Assembly (NCBI RefSeq): GCF_005765165.1
Contig: NZ_VCIW01000030.1
Location: forward strand, 1-63,296
DNA: 63,296 bases
Direction of reading: 5' to 3'
Source of the DNA: Paenibacillus antri
GTDB lineage: Bacteria > Bacillota > Bacilli > Paenibacillales > YIM-B00363
Shown here one piece after another: positions 33,970 through 42,795 of the stretch. Position 1 is the first letter of the stretch. Each line of letters starts with the position of its first letter. The position numbers and the translations under genes were made by a program. The notes under the pieces are model-generated. The model saw nothing but the letters and a program-made list of their open reading frames with translations, did not search any database and was not told where the DNA came from.

Positions 33970-34877
33970 TTATGGTCCGCTCCTTCGTAATACACCCACG
34001 ACTTGCTCGTTCGCAGGATAAGTAAGGTGAACATCAGGCTGATGACGAGAAGCACCCACGCCATGGCCGACGCGTACCCCATCTGCAGATCGCGGAACGC
34101 TTTATTGTACAAATACAACGCATAAAACATCGTCGAATTGACGGGGCCTCCGCCGGTCATAATGAACGCTTGCACGAACACCTGGAAGCCGCCCAACACG
34201 CCCATGATCAAATTAAAGAAAATGGTCGGCGTCAACATCGGAATCGTAATATTGAAAAACTGCCGCATCCGTCCGGCGCCGTCTACCGTCGCGGCTTCGT
34301 ACAGCTCTCGGGAGATGCCCTGCAGGCCGGCGAGGTAGATGATCATGCCGCCGCCGACGCCCCAGAGGCTCATAATGATGAGCGACGGCTTCGACCACAC
34401 CCGATCCTGCAGCCACCCCGGCCCTTCGATGCCGATCTGGGCGAGCGCCGAGTTGATCAGGCCGAAGCTGGGATCGAAGATCCATTGCCAGAGCAGGGAC
34501 ACGACGATGATCGAGACGACGCTGGGCAAGTAGAAGATCGTCCGCCAGACGCCGATGCCCTTCACCTTCTGGTTGAGCAGCACCGCCATGAGCACGCCCG
34601 CGACCGTCGAGAGCGGCACGCTGAACGCTACGTAATACAACGTGTTGTAGAGACTCTCCCAGAACAGCGGATCCTCGGAGAACAGGATGCGATAGTTGAG
34701 GGTGCCGACCCATTTCGGCGGGCTTAACATGTTGTAGGAGGTGAAGCTGAGATACAAGGAGTACAAAATCGGACCGCCTAGGAAGAAAATCAACCCGATC
34801 AGCCACGGAGAGAAAAACAAATATCCGTTAATCGCTTCCTTCGTTCGCATATTCATCTTGAATGTTCGGTTTCTCAT
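33966..34877 (-). CDS. Carbohydrate ABC transporter permease (MalF type)
   Basis: 303 residues, six membrane segments, EAA loop ELYEAATVDGAGRMRQFFNI. Starts after AAGGAG with 11-base spacing. Lies 82 bp after the binding protein and overlaps the ROK start by 4 bases. Confidence 0.93.
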   Translation of the reverse strand: MRNRTFKMNMRTKEAINGYLFFSPWLIGLIFFLGGPILYSLYLSFTSYNMLSPPKWVGTLNYRILFSEDPLFWESLYNTLYYVAFSVPLSTVAGVLMAVLLNQKVKGIGVWRTIFYLPSVVSIIVVSLLWQWIFDPSFGLINSALAQIGIEGPGWLQDRVWSKPSLIIMSLWGVGGGMIIYLAGLQGISRELYEAATVDGAGRMRQFFNITIPMLTPTIFFNLIMGVLGGFQVFVQAFIMTGGGPVNSTMFYALYLYNKAFRDLQMGYASAMAWVLLVISLMFTLLILRTSKSWVYYEGADHK

Positions 34878-34958
34878 TTCAGGGCGAACTCCTTTGTCCG
34901 GCCTTCGGCCCGGAGGTTCCGAGCCGAAGAACGGAAGTCAGATCGGTACGGCAAACGA

Positions 34959-36332
34959 TTACTGCGTGGCGGCGAAGTTTTTCAACTCCGTCTCGACGAG
35001 CTCCTGCGCCTTCTTGAGAGCCTCCTCCGGCGCCATCTCGCCGAGGAGCACGGCTTCGACCTGCGGCTGAATATGGTTCGCCCACGCCGGGGACGCCGCG
35101 ACGTATTCCCGGAAGCGCGTGTGATCCATAATGCCGACCATCGTCTTCCAGATCGGATCGCTCATGAACTGCGGATCGCTGACCGCGGCGATGTTGGAGT
35201 ACAACCCTCTAGAAACCTTATGCATCTTGATTTGCACGTCTTTATCCAGCAAATATTTCATCAGCTCCCAAGCGGCGTTCGCCCTGGCCTCGTCTTTGTT
35301 GTCGATGATCTCGAGGCTGAAGCCGGCCGACCAGCTCGCGGGCGACTTCCGGGCCGGAATGGGCGCCACGCCGAAATCCAAATTCGGATTGTTCCGGAGA
35401 ATGTCGCCGTACAGCGTATTGTTATCGACGATCATCGCCACCTTCTCGGCGATGAACGGATTGTAGCCGAGCGAGCCGGTCTGCGACTTGAAGGCGGTGA
35501 ACGCTTTGTTGCCGTATTTCGCTTGCACGTCCGCCATCCATTGGAGCGCTTCGACGTTTTCCGGCTTCGTGAACGTCGGTTTCAAGCTGTCGTCCCAGAA
35601 GTCGCCGCCGTTCGTCCAAGCGAGCGTCCATAGGTACATGTTGCCGAGCGCCGGGGAGAAGCCGATCCGGTCGATCAGATCGCCGTTCATCTTCGTCAGC
35701 TTCTCGGCGTAGGATGCCAGCTCTTCCCAAGTGGCCGGCGGCTTCTCCGGGTCGAGGCCCGCCTCGCGGAACGCGGCTTTGTTGTAGTACAGCAGACGGA
35801 CATCCGTCTCGAACGGCATATGGTAGGAAGCGCCTTCGTATTTCGACTGCTCCACGAGCACCGGGAACAACGCGGACGTGTCGAAGTTGTCGCGGCTGAT
35901 GAACGGATCGAGATTGACGAGCGTGCCCGACTTCGCGCGGGCGCCGACGTTGTCGATCTCGTTGAGCGCGAGGTCCGGACCGCTGCCCCCGGCGACCGCC
36001 GTCGTCAGCTTCGTCCAGTAGTCCCAGAAGGAGACGCCCAGCTCCTCGACCGTAATGTGCGGGTTTTTCGCTTCGAACTCATTGACCACTTCTTCCATCA
36101 TCGTCTTCATGTCGCCGTCCGAATAGATGTGCCAGAATTGAATCGTCACCGGCTCTTTCTCCGCTTCCGCCGGCGGCTCCGCAGCGGTTTCCGCAGGCTT
36201 CTCCGCAGGCTTCTCGGCCGGAGGCGCGTTGTCCTCGGGAGCTTCGTTCGCCGCGCCGCCCGAGCATGCCGCGAGCATGGAAAGAATCAGAGTCGTACTG
36301 AGCAGGATGAGCGAGCTTTTTCTACTTTTCAT
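34959..36332 (-). CDS. Extracellular sugar-binding lipoprotein (CUT1)
   Basis: 457 residues. Lipobox SMLAAC (C23), then a long linker rich in Pro, Ala, Glu and Lys (PAEKPAEKPAETAAEPPAEA), then a family-1 binding fold (IQFWHIYSDGD, VVNEFEAKNPHITVEELGV, ALNEIDNVGARAKSG). It stands between the two permease genes, 40 bp after the MalG-type gene, an order less common than binding protein first. Ligand unknown; nearby DUF4185 and esterase point to a complex glycan. Confidence 0.93.
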   Translation of the reverse strand: MKSRKSSLILLSTTLILSMLAACSGGAANEAPEDNAPPAEKPAEKPAETAAEPPAEAEKEPVTIQFWHIYSDGDMKTMMEEVVNEFEAKNPHITVEELGVSFWDYWTKLTTAVAGGSGPDLALNEIDNVGARAKSGTLVNLDPFISRDNFDTSALFPVLVEQSKYEGASYHMPFETDVRLLYYNKAAFREAGLDPEKPPATWEELASYAEKLTKMNGDLIDRIGFSPALGNMYLWTLAWTNGGDFWDDSLKPTFTKPENVEALQWMADVQAKYGNKAFTAFKSQTGSLGYNPFIAEKVAMIVDNNTLYGDILRNNPNLDFGVAPIPARKSPASWSAGFSLEIIDNKDEARANAAWELMKYLLDKDVQIKMHKVSRGLYSNIAAVSDPQFMSDPIWKTMVGIMDHTRFREYVAASPAWANHIQPQVEAVLLGEMAPEEALKKAQELVETELKNFAATQ

Positions 36333-36371
36333 AAATACATAACCCTCCTTGATTGAGTTCGAACGTATTCG

Positions 36372-37262
36372 TTACCCCTTAACCCCGGTCAGCGTAATGC
36401 CTTCGATGAAATATCGCTGACAGGTGAAAAACAACGCGATCGTCGGCAGCATGACGATGATCGACGCAGCCATCATGACGTTCCAGCGAGTGCCGTATTG
36501 CATCTGGAACGAGCGCAGCCCGAGCGCCAACGTGAATTTGTCGGGATCGTTCAAGTAGATCAGCGGTCCGAGGAAGTCGTTCCACGTCAGCATGAACGTG
36601 AAGATGGCGAGCGTCGCGAGCGCCGGCTTCGACAGCGGCAGGAAGATGCGCAGGAAGATGAAAAATTCCGGACATCCGTCGATCTTGGCCGCCTCGGACA
36701 GCTCCCTCGGGATCGTAAGGAAAAACTGCCGAAGCAGAAAGATGTAGAACGCCCCGCCGAAGAAGAACGGCACGGTCAGCGGCAAATACGTGTCGATCCA
36801 GCCCAACTGCTTGAACAGGATGAACAGCGGAATCATCGTCACCTGCGAAGGCAGCATCATCGTCGCCAGGAGAAGAATGAACCAGAACGACCGCCCGGGA
36901 AAACGAAGCCTCGCGAACGCGTACGCGACGAGCGACGAAGAGAGCACCGAGCCGAACATCGAGACGGCGGTCAGGAACGTCGTGTTCCACGCGTACCGCA
37001 GGAACGGGAACGATTGCACCGCGGCCGCGTAATTCGACCACTTGACCGTACTCGGAATCCATGCCGGCGGAAGGCTGAACAAGCCCGCTTCATCCTTCAA
37101 CGACGTCGAGATCATCCAGAAGAACGGCAGCAAAAACAACGCGCTTCCGGCGACGAGCAGGGCGTAGACGACGACGCGGTGCATCGCGTCGCCGATGCGA
37201 AGCGACCTTAGAGCGTATTGCTTTGGCGAAGCGCGTACAGTATCATTGGGATGGATCGACAT
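36372..37262 (-). CDS. Carbohydrate ABC transporter permease (MalG type)
   Basis: 296 residues, six membrane segments, EAA loop ELSEAAKIDGCPEFFIFLRI, C-terminus QRYFIEGITLTGVKG. First gene of the third importer operon (permease, binding protein, permease, ROK, DUF4185). A cre-like site lies 52 bp upstream (37314-37327), in the region shared with the divergent AraC gene. Confidence 0.93.
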   Translation of the reverse strand: MSIHPNDTVRASPKQYALRSLRIGDAMHRVVVYALLVAGSALFLLPFFWMISTSLKDEAGLFSLPPAWIPSTVKWSNYAAAVQSFPFLRYAWNTTFLTAVSMFGSVLSSSLVAYAFARLRFPGRSFWFILLLATMMLPSQVTMIPLFILFKQLGWIDTYLPLTVPFFFGGAFYIFLLRQFFLTIPRELSEAAKIDGCPEFFIFLRIFLPLSKPALATLAIFTFMLTWNDFLGPLIYLNDPDKFTLALGLRSFQMQYGTRWNVMMAASIIVMLPTIALFFTCQRYFIEGITLTGVKG

Positions 37263-37313
37263 TCTAAAAAATCACCCGGTTTCCGTGGAGTGTGCTCGCT
37301 CTACTCGCGGATT

Positions 37314-37327
37314 TGAATCCGCTTTCA
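37314..37327 (-). promoter_or_regulatory. cre-like site, divergent region
   Basis: Reading leftwards TGAAAGCGGATTCA, matching the CcpA consensus WTGNAANCGNWNNCW fully with its preceding T. Placed between the importer operon (start 37262) and the AraC gene (start 37423). Confidence 0.6.
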
Positions 37328-37363
37328 ATGCTTTTATCCTAAGCTTTCCGGCGAGTTTCGTCT

Positions 37364-37391
37364 TTGAAAATTCGTGACACTTTTTTATAAA
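37364..37391 (+). promoter_or_regulatory. Promoter of the AraC gene
   Basis: -35 TTGAAA (37364-37369), 16-bp spacer holding TTCGTGACAC, -10 TATAAA (37386-37391), about 30 bp ahead of the ATG. The mannosidase promoter at 41058-41084 has the same boxes with the mirror element TGTCACGA in its spacer. Confidence 0.5.
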
Positions 37392-37422
37392 ATGGAGACA
37401 CCGCGAAGAAGGAGAGCTCCCC

Positions 37423-38352
37423 ATGAGATGGACCCAGCAGCAGCTGAACCAGAGCAACGCGTTCCTCAACGATTACGCCGTCACCCTGCGCGGGACGGAC
37501 GTATCCTACTACGTACATTACTGGGGCGGCGAGACGCAGCTGCTTACCAACCACGTGCATAAGCACTCGTTCTTCGAGATTTGCTATATTCTCGACGGCG
37601 AAGGCGAGTACGAGGAGGGCGCGAACCGCATCCCGCTGTCGCCCGGCGTCGTCTTCCTGTCCCGCCCCCATCTTCAACACCAGATCAAAAGCGAGAACGG
37701 GCTGTACATCTTGTTCCTCGCCTTCGAATTGCTCGAAGCCGAGTCGAGCCCGGCGGCGATCGATCGGTTTCATCGCATGGCGAAGACGCATTCGTATTGG
37801 TTCGAATCGACGGCGGAGCAGCCGATTCCGCAGCTATGGTCCGCCCTGATCTCCACGGCGATCGAGCCGTGCTCGTTCTTGGACGATCACGTGCTCAGTC
37901 TGTCGCGGGCGCTCATTACGTCGTTCGAGGCGGCGTTCAACCGGCGGAAGCCGCCGCAGCAGGAGAAGCCCGCGAGACCGAATACGAGCACGTTCGTCCA
38001 TCGGGCGAAGCTATACATCCGCGACAACCTGTCGCAATCGCTCAAGCTGTCCGACGTCGCCGATTATTTGCACATCTCGCCCCGCCATCTGTCCCGGCTG
38101 TTTACCGGCGAGCTCGGGCAGACGTTCACGAACTACGTCCGGAAGGAACGAGTCCGGCAGGCGGCCGCCCTGCTGACGACGACGGACTGGTCGATCAAGC
38201 GCATCGCGGAGGCGACCGGCTTCGATACCGTCCACTATTTCGCGAACGTCTTCAAGTCGGAAACCGGGCTCCCGCCCGGCGAATTCGGCAAGAAGTTCCG
38301 CGGCCATCAGGACATGTTCCAACCCCCGGCCGGGATCGCGGCCGGGGAGTAA
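37423..38352 (+). CDS. AraC family transcriptional regulator
   Basis: 309 residues after AAGGAGAGCTCCCC. N-terminal cupin sensor (NHVHKHSFFEICYILDGEGE, RIPLSPGVVFLSRPHLQHQI) and C-terminal AraC domain (NLSQSLKLSDVADYLHISPR, then HLSRLFTGELGQTF and TGFDTVHYFANVFKSETGLP). Divergent from the third importer operon, so it is its likely regulator; its stop is 11 bp from the convergent mannosidase stop. A shared promoter element suggests it may also act on the mannosidase (inference). Confidence 0.92.
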   Translation: MRWTQQQLNQSNAFLNDYAVTLRGTDVSYYVHYWGGETQLLTNHVHKHSFFEICYILDGEGEYEEGANRIPLSPGVVFLSRPHLQHQIKSENGLYILFLAFELLEAESSPAAIDRFHRMAKTHSYWFESTAEQPIPQLWSALISTAIEPCSFLDDHVLSLSRALITSFEAAFNRRKPPQQEKPARPNTSTFVHRAKLYIRDNLSQSLKLSDVADYLHISPRHLSRLFTGELGQTFTNYVRKERVRQAAALLTTTDWSIKRIAEATGFDTVHYFANVFKSETGLPPGEFGKKFRGHQDMFQPPAGIAAGE

Positions 38353-38362
38353 CGCACGCCCT

Positions 38363-40963
38363 CTACGACTCCGGGACGACGCGGATCGTCCGGAACGCCC
38401 GCGCGCCGAACGACGCGCGGACGGCTCCGCCGCCGTCGACGACGGGAAGCTCCTCCAGATTCCGCTCCAGCGCGTCGGTCGCGAAGGCCGCGGCGATACG
38501 CCGCTCCGGCAGCGAAATGCGCGCCTCCGTCTCCGCCTCCAGCAAGTTGTTCATCCGCAGAATGACGCCGTTCCCGTCCTCCGCCGGCTTGACGTGGATG
38601 ACGTTCGCGCCTGCGCCGGACACCGACAGCAGCCGGCCTTCCTTGTACGCCGGGCACTCGACCGCGGGGAACAGCTGCACCGGATGGGAGGCCGCGAGCC
38701 CGGCGGCGGCGGCGGCCGACGCTTCGAAGCGGTCGAAGGCGCGCAGCTCGTACTTGAACGACATCGCGCCCGGCTGGCTCGCCTTGAAGTTCGTATCCCA
38801 ATAGTTGTTCGCGGGCCAGGCGAGCAGCAGCGGATTCGCGTCGCGCGGCACTTCCGTCTGCTCCTTGCCGAAGCGGAAATCCCCGATCTGCACGAGCGGC
38901 GCGTCCGGGCAGGCGAGCGTCACGCCCCGGGAGCCGTCGAAGACGGACACCGACTGGTCGACCGTCGCCCAGTCGCGGCACATGCCCGGCAGCTGCTCTT
39001 CGTCCAGCTTCACGAACGTAGAAGCGCTGTCGAAGACCGCTTGCCAGCCCGCGCCGAGGTTCAGCGGGAACGCGAAGTACATCGCCTCCGGCTCGCGCAC
39101 GTCGGTCTTCTGCATCGTCGCCGTCAGCTCGATGCCCGGGCGGTCCGCGAACATCGCGATGCGCTGCTCGAGTCGTTCGAAGCCCTCTCCCTCCCAAGCG
39201 AGCGCCAGCTCGACGGCGCCGCCGCGGCGCTCGACGCGGAGCGACGTCAGCTTGTCGGCGCCGCTTCGGCGCGCCTTCCACTCTCTCTTCCAGCAGCTGA
39301 TATTGGCGTTCGTCTTGTCGACGTCGCGGTGGTACAACGACGTGCGATGCTGCGGATTCCGGAGCGGGTCGGGCTTCTCGTGCACGTATTGGAACAGCGT
39401 CCACTCGCTCGTCGGATCGATCATCTGCCAGCCCAGCTTCTTGTCGGTGAGCGCCGTGATCCGCCCCGTAGCCGGATCGTAGCGGAGCTCGTAGAAGTCC
39501 GTCTCGATCCGGCCGGGTTCGACCGCGACGTCGGCCGGCCGCGGCGGCGCGCTCAGCTCGGCGAACGGCACGAACTGGTAGCCGAACGGCGGCAGCGTCC
39601 GCGTCCCGGCGTACGGCAGCGAACGGTCCGCATCGTAGTTGTTCTGATGGTAGATGTACCGCGCCGCGGCGGTCTGTCGGCCTTCCGGCTTGTAATGAAG
39701 AGGAACGTGCAGATCGATCGTCTGCTCCGCCGGCGTCGGGTTGACGAGCAGCAGCCCTTCCGGCTGCTCCGACTGCAACGGGTTCCCCGCGAACTGCTCC
39801 AGCTTTCGATTCATCGCCATGCCCGCCATGCTGTTCCCCTGATACGCGTAATGCGCCTTATGCGCCCAGAGCGCCTTCGTATAATGATCGTCGGGGTCGG
39901 TGATCGAAATATTCGCGCCCCACGTATGTTCGTCGTACAAATTCACTTGCTCCCACGCCTCGTCCAGCCAGCGCCGGTCCGTCCGGTCCGGGCCATGCGA
40001 CAGCGCCGCCAAATATTCCGCGGTTCTCAAGCTGATCTTCGACCTCCGGTTGAGGCGGGTTTCGTACGCGGAGCTGCCCGCGCCGAAATTCCAATAATCG
40101 GTCCAGTCTCCGGCGAAGGTCGGCACAAGTTCTTCAGGGAGTTCGAGAAGCCTCTCGCGGAACATCTCGGGCGTTACGAGCCGCATCTTCTGCGGATGAC
40201 CCTCCGCGTTCCATCGCTCGATCATCTCGAGCAGCTCCGTATCCGGCGGCGTATTGTCGAGCAGCGGCACGTTCGTCGCCGATAGAAAGATGAAATCGTA
40301 CGGGTAATCCTGCCGTTCGAGCCGCTCGAAATATTCGTCGAGCCCCTCCTTCATCCGTGCCGTGCTCTTCTCCCACAGCTTGCAGAACTGCGTAAACAAC
40401 GAGTAATGCTCGCCGTTGAAGCACAGCAGCGTCCGGCCGTCCGGCGCCTTCCAGCGGAACGCGCGCGGCCGCTGCAGCGGGTACCCGCCGAAGTGAATAT
40501 TGATGCCCGTCAGGTACAGCTCGACGCCGGCGTCGAGCAGCACCTGCGACAGCGTCCACGGCTGCCCGTTGATATCGTGATTGATCGCCGTATTGAGCTT
40601 CAGGCCGAACCGCTCCCGCAGCTCGCGGATCGGGTAGAGCATGCGGGCCAGCTGCTCCGCGTTCGTGAGCGGCGCCGTATGCGCGAACATCGCGGAGACG
40701 GCGAGCTGCCCGTTCCTCGCGCAGCGCTCGAACCGCGCGAGCTGCCGCTCGTCCGCCTGCTTCAGCCAGCGAAGCACCGGCGCGGTCGCCTCGCACGTCC
40801 AGTAAAACCGGGACGCCTCGGGCAGCGCCTCCGTCGCCTCGCATAGGTCCAGCGCCTGATCGATGTACATGTTCTGCAGCTCCATCAGGACGGGCTGCGG
40901 ATGGGTGTATCCGACGTCGAGATGGCTATGATGGTAGATGAGGATTTCTTTAATCTTCGACAC
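38363..40963 (-). CDS. GH38-like alpha-mannosidase family enzyme
   Basis: 866 residues from the GTG at 40963, which has AGCGAGGCGAACCGC ahead. The N-terminal HHSHLDVGYTHP (11-22) gives the HxHxD zinc site of GH38, and NHDINGQPWTLSQVLLDAGV carries the likely nucleophile aspartate. The remainder is the beta-rich C-terminal region. No signal peptide, so probably cytosolic. Substrate could be alpha-mannosides or, as in several divergent members, other glycans. A cre-like site overlaps the promoter at 41070-41083. It is convergent with the AraC gene with only 10 bp between stops and no terminator that I can see. Confidence 0.85.
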   Translation of the reverse strand: MSKIKEILIYHHSHLDVGYTHPQPVLMELQNMYIDQALDLCEATEALPEASRFYWTCEATAPVLRWLKQADERQLARFERCARNGQLAVSAMFAHTAPLTNAEQLARMLYPIRELRERFGLKLNTAINHDINGQPWTLSQVLLDAGVELYLTGINIHFGGYPLQRPRAFRWKAPDGRTLLCFNGEHYSLFTQFCKLWEKSTARMKEGLDEYFERLERQDYPYDFIFLSATNVPLLDNTPPDTELLEMIERWNAEGHPQKMRLVTPEMFRERLLELPEELVPTFAGDWTDYWNFGAGSSAYETRLNRRSKISLRTAEYLAALSHGPDRTDRRWLDEAWEQVNLYDEHTWGANISITDPDDHYTKALWAHKAHYAYQGNSMAGMAMNRKLEQFAGNPLQSEQPEGLLLVNPTPAEQTIDLHVPLHYKPEGRQTAAARYIYHQNNYDADRSLPYAGTRTLPPFGYQFVPFAELSAPPRPADVAVEPGRIETDFYELRYDPATGRITALTDKKLGWQMIDPTSEWTLFQYVHEKPDPLRNPQHRTSLYHRDVDKTNANISCWKREWKARRSGADKLTSLRVERRGGAVELALAWEGEGFERLEQRIAMFADRPGIELTATMQKTDVREPEAMYFAFPLNLGAGWQAVFDSASTFVKLDEEQLPGMCRDWATVDQSVSVFDGSRGVTLACPDAPLVQIGDFRFGKEQTEVPRDANPLLLAWPANNYWDTNFKASQPGAMSFKYELRAFDRFEASAAAAAGLAASHPVQLFPAVECPAYKEGRLLSVSGAGANVIHVKPAEDGNGVILRMNNLLEAETEARISLPERRIAAAFATDALERNLEELPVVDGGGAVRASFGARAFRTIRVVPES

Positions 40964-41057
40964 GCGGTTCGCCTCGCTTCGAATAGGGTGATTGCAACCG
41001 ACAGCCCCCATTATATCGAGGCGCGTCCGTCCCGTCTTTGCGACCTGACGCCAGCGT

Positions 41058-41084
41058 TTTATAAAATCGTGACAACGTTTTCAA
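41058..41084 (-). promoter_or_regulatory. Promoter of the mannosidase gene
   Basis: Reading leftwards TTGAAA (41079-41084) then, 15 bp on, TATAAA (41058-41063). The spacer holds GTTGTCACGA. The cre-like site overlaps the -35, so CcpA binding would block the polymerase. Confidence 0.5.
41070..41083 (-). promoter_or_regulatory. cre-like site on the mannosidase promoter
   Basis: Reading leftwards TGAAAACGTTGTCA, matching TGWAANCGNTNWCA at all defined positions. Confidence 0.65.
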
Positions 41085-41091
41085 AATAACG

Positions 41092-41119
41092 AAAAAAAAC
41101 GGGACGCACTCCGCCCCGT
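41092..41119 (-). terminator. Terminator of the phosphodiesterase-like gene
   Basis: Stem ACGGGACG / CGCCCCGT with one G-U pair, then leftwards eight T residues. About 22 bp past the stop at 41141. Confidence 0.85.
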
Positions 41120-41140
41120 CTCGTTCTCGAATCGAATGTT

Positions 41141-42736
41141 TCATGAGGAAAAGGAAGCGAGCAACCGCATAATAAACGGCTTGATGTCCGTAATTCTTCG
41201 GTTGTCCGGTTTCTCGTCCGTGCCGTAAACGATGACCGGAAAGAGCGTGTCCGTTTTGTAGATGGACCCGTGAGCGCCGCCCCCCGGGTGGGTCGGCGAG
41301 CTTTCGTTCGCGAGCTCGTAACCCGGCTTCGCGTTGACGACCAAGAACTCTCCTTCGTGCGAATGCAGAGCGGCGTATAACCTCTGCAGGCCGTCGGGGT
41401 AATCTCCGTACGACAGGCTGTTGCCTGCTACTCGTAAATCGAACACATCCGGATTGCCCTCGACGGTCCAAGCCTGTTTATACGGATCCAGAACGGACCC
41501 GCCTTTTCGATATTGAAGCGTCTCCCCTGTCCCGCCTTGAACGACGTGGATCCAGCCGTCTTCTTTCCAAGACGCGAAATCGATGCGCTCGTCGGCGATC
41601 AGAACGTCGGCGACATCCCGGAGGGAAGGCTCGGACTTAAGTTTGTACACATACGCCATCGATTCGTTCACGGCCAGCGCCAAGTCGGTTTCCTCCGTTA
41701 CCGAACCGCCGAATTGCAATACCCGGTACTGTCCGAGCAGCTCATGCAAGGGGACGGTCGAGTCGACGGTACGGGGATGAACTTGGCTCACCCCGCTGTC
41801 GCCCATCACGAGGATGACGGCTTTCCGGGCGGCTTCCTCGGGAGAACCGAACGCCTGCAATAAAGCTTGAATCTGCCGGTCTACGTCCTGCACCCCTTTC
41901 AAATCCGACGGTCCTTTGTTATGCAATCTGCTGTCCAGGTCCGGCAAATACACGAACAGAAAATCAGGCAAGCTGCCGTTCTTAATTAAAAAAGTAGCGA
42001 CCTCGATCGAATACCGATTGTTCATTCCCAGGCGGCTGATCGCTCCGTCCGGCAAATCGACTTTCCCTTCGAGCGGATTCGAGAACGTTCCCAACGCTAA
42101 AAAATCGGGGCCGGTCACCTCCGCTTCCCCCGGAACGGCGAGCGCTTCTTGGAGCCAGACCGGGACGGACAGCGTATGCGGCGTCGTCCCCCGGAAAATC
42201 AAGCCGTTAATACTTCCCGATGACAGCCCCAGTTTCGCTGCATCTTCATAGATCGTCGGCGTTCGATCGCTGAGGTGCCGTCCGTTCAGATGAAGAAGCG
42301 CATTCAAGAAGACGGGTTGAACTCCGTTCTTCACGGTCTCGAAGCTTCCCGTCCCGTACGTGACGATTCGTCGCTCCGAGTCGGAATACCAGACTAATCC
42401 GGGTACCCGATGCCGGCTTGGATCCGCCCCCGTCAACAGGGCGCTGTCGATCGTTACGGACATCGTGGGGTACGAGCTTACGAAATCGTTAAAGTACTGC
42501 CCGTGCTTTACCAGATATTCGAAGGTAGGCAGCTTGTTTTGCGCGATGCCTTCCTCTATCGCTCGAGACAGCAGCGAATCGGCGACGACGAGGATCACTT
42601 TCTTCGTACGGTCGTCCGATAAGGCATGGAGCCGAGACAAATCGGCTTCCTTCGGCTCGTCAGACTGCTGGCCGCACCCGAGGGTTAACGACAGAAGAAC
42701 GAACGTCATCAACGTTTTTTTCAGCTGCAGGTTCAT
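41141..42736 (-). CDS. Alkaline phosphatase-superfamily lipoprotein (type I phosphodiesterase/pyrophosphatase-like)
   Basis: 531 residues. Signal peptide with lipobox LTLGC (C21) anchors it to the outside of the membrane. Metal and nucleophile pattern of the type I phosphodiesterase family: VILVVADS (D53), nucleophile T91 in SSYPTMSVT, VYLPDLDSRLHNKG, LVMGDSGVSQVHP and GGGAHGSIYK. Likely hydrolyses phosphodiesters or phosphate esters outside the cell, perhaps phosphonate, nucleotide or teichoic-acid related. Starts after GGGGGACC. It lies 60 bp downstream of a spore lipoprotein gene, with a hairpin between, so it may or may not share its transcript. Confidence 0.85.
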   Translation of the reverse strand: MNLQLKKTLMTFVLLSLTLGCGQQSDEPKEADLSRLHALSDDRTKKVILVVADSLLSRAIEEGIAQNKLPTFEYLVKHGQYFNDFVSSYPTMSVTIDSALLTGADPSRHRVPGLVWYSDSERRIVTYGTGSFETVKNGVQPVFLNALLHLNGRHLSDRTPTIYEDAAKLGLSSGSINGLIFRGTTPHTLSVPVWLQEALAVPGEAEVTGPDFLALGTFSNPLEGKVDLPDGAISRLGMNNRYSIEVATFLIKNGSLPDFLFVYLPDLDSRLHNKGPSDLKGVQDVDRQIQALLQAFGSPEEAARKAVILVMGDSGVSQVHPRTVDSTVPLHELLGQYRVLQFGGSVTEETDLALAVNESMAYVYKLKSEPSLRDVADVLIADERIDFASWKEDGWIHVVQGGTGETLQYRKGGSVLDPYKQAWTVEGNPDVFDLRVAGNSLSYGDYPDGLQRLYAALHSHEGEFLVVNAKPGYELANESSPTHPGGGAHGSIYKTDTLFPVIVYGTDEKPDNRRITDIKPFIMRLLASFSS

Positions 42737-42761
42737 GTTTGGTCCCCCTTTTGCAAGAAAG

Positions 42762-42784
42762 GGCCGCCGATAAGACCGGCAGCC
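42762..42784 (-). terminator. Hairpin between spore lipoprotein and phosphodiesterase genes
   Basis: 8-bp stem GGCTGCCG / CGGCGGCC reading leftwards with a 7-base loop, then CTTTCTTG. May end or partially reduce transcription from the lipoprotein gene. Confidence 0.55.
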
Positions 42785-42795
42785 TAGTTAGAACG

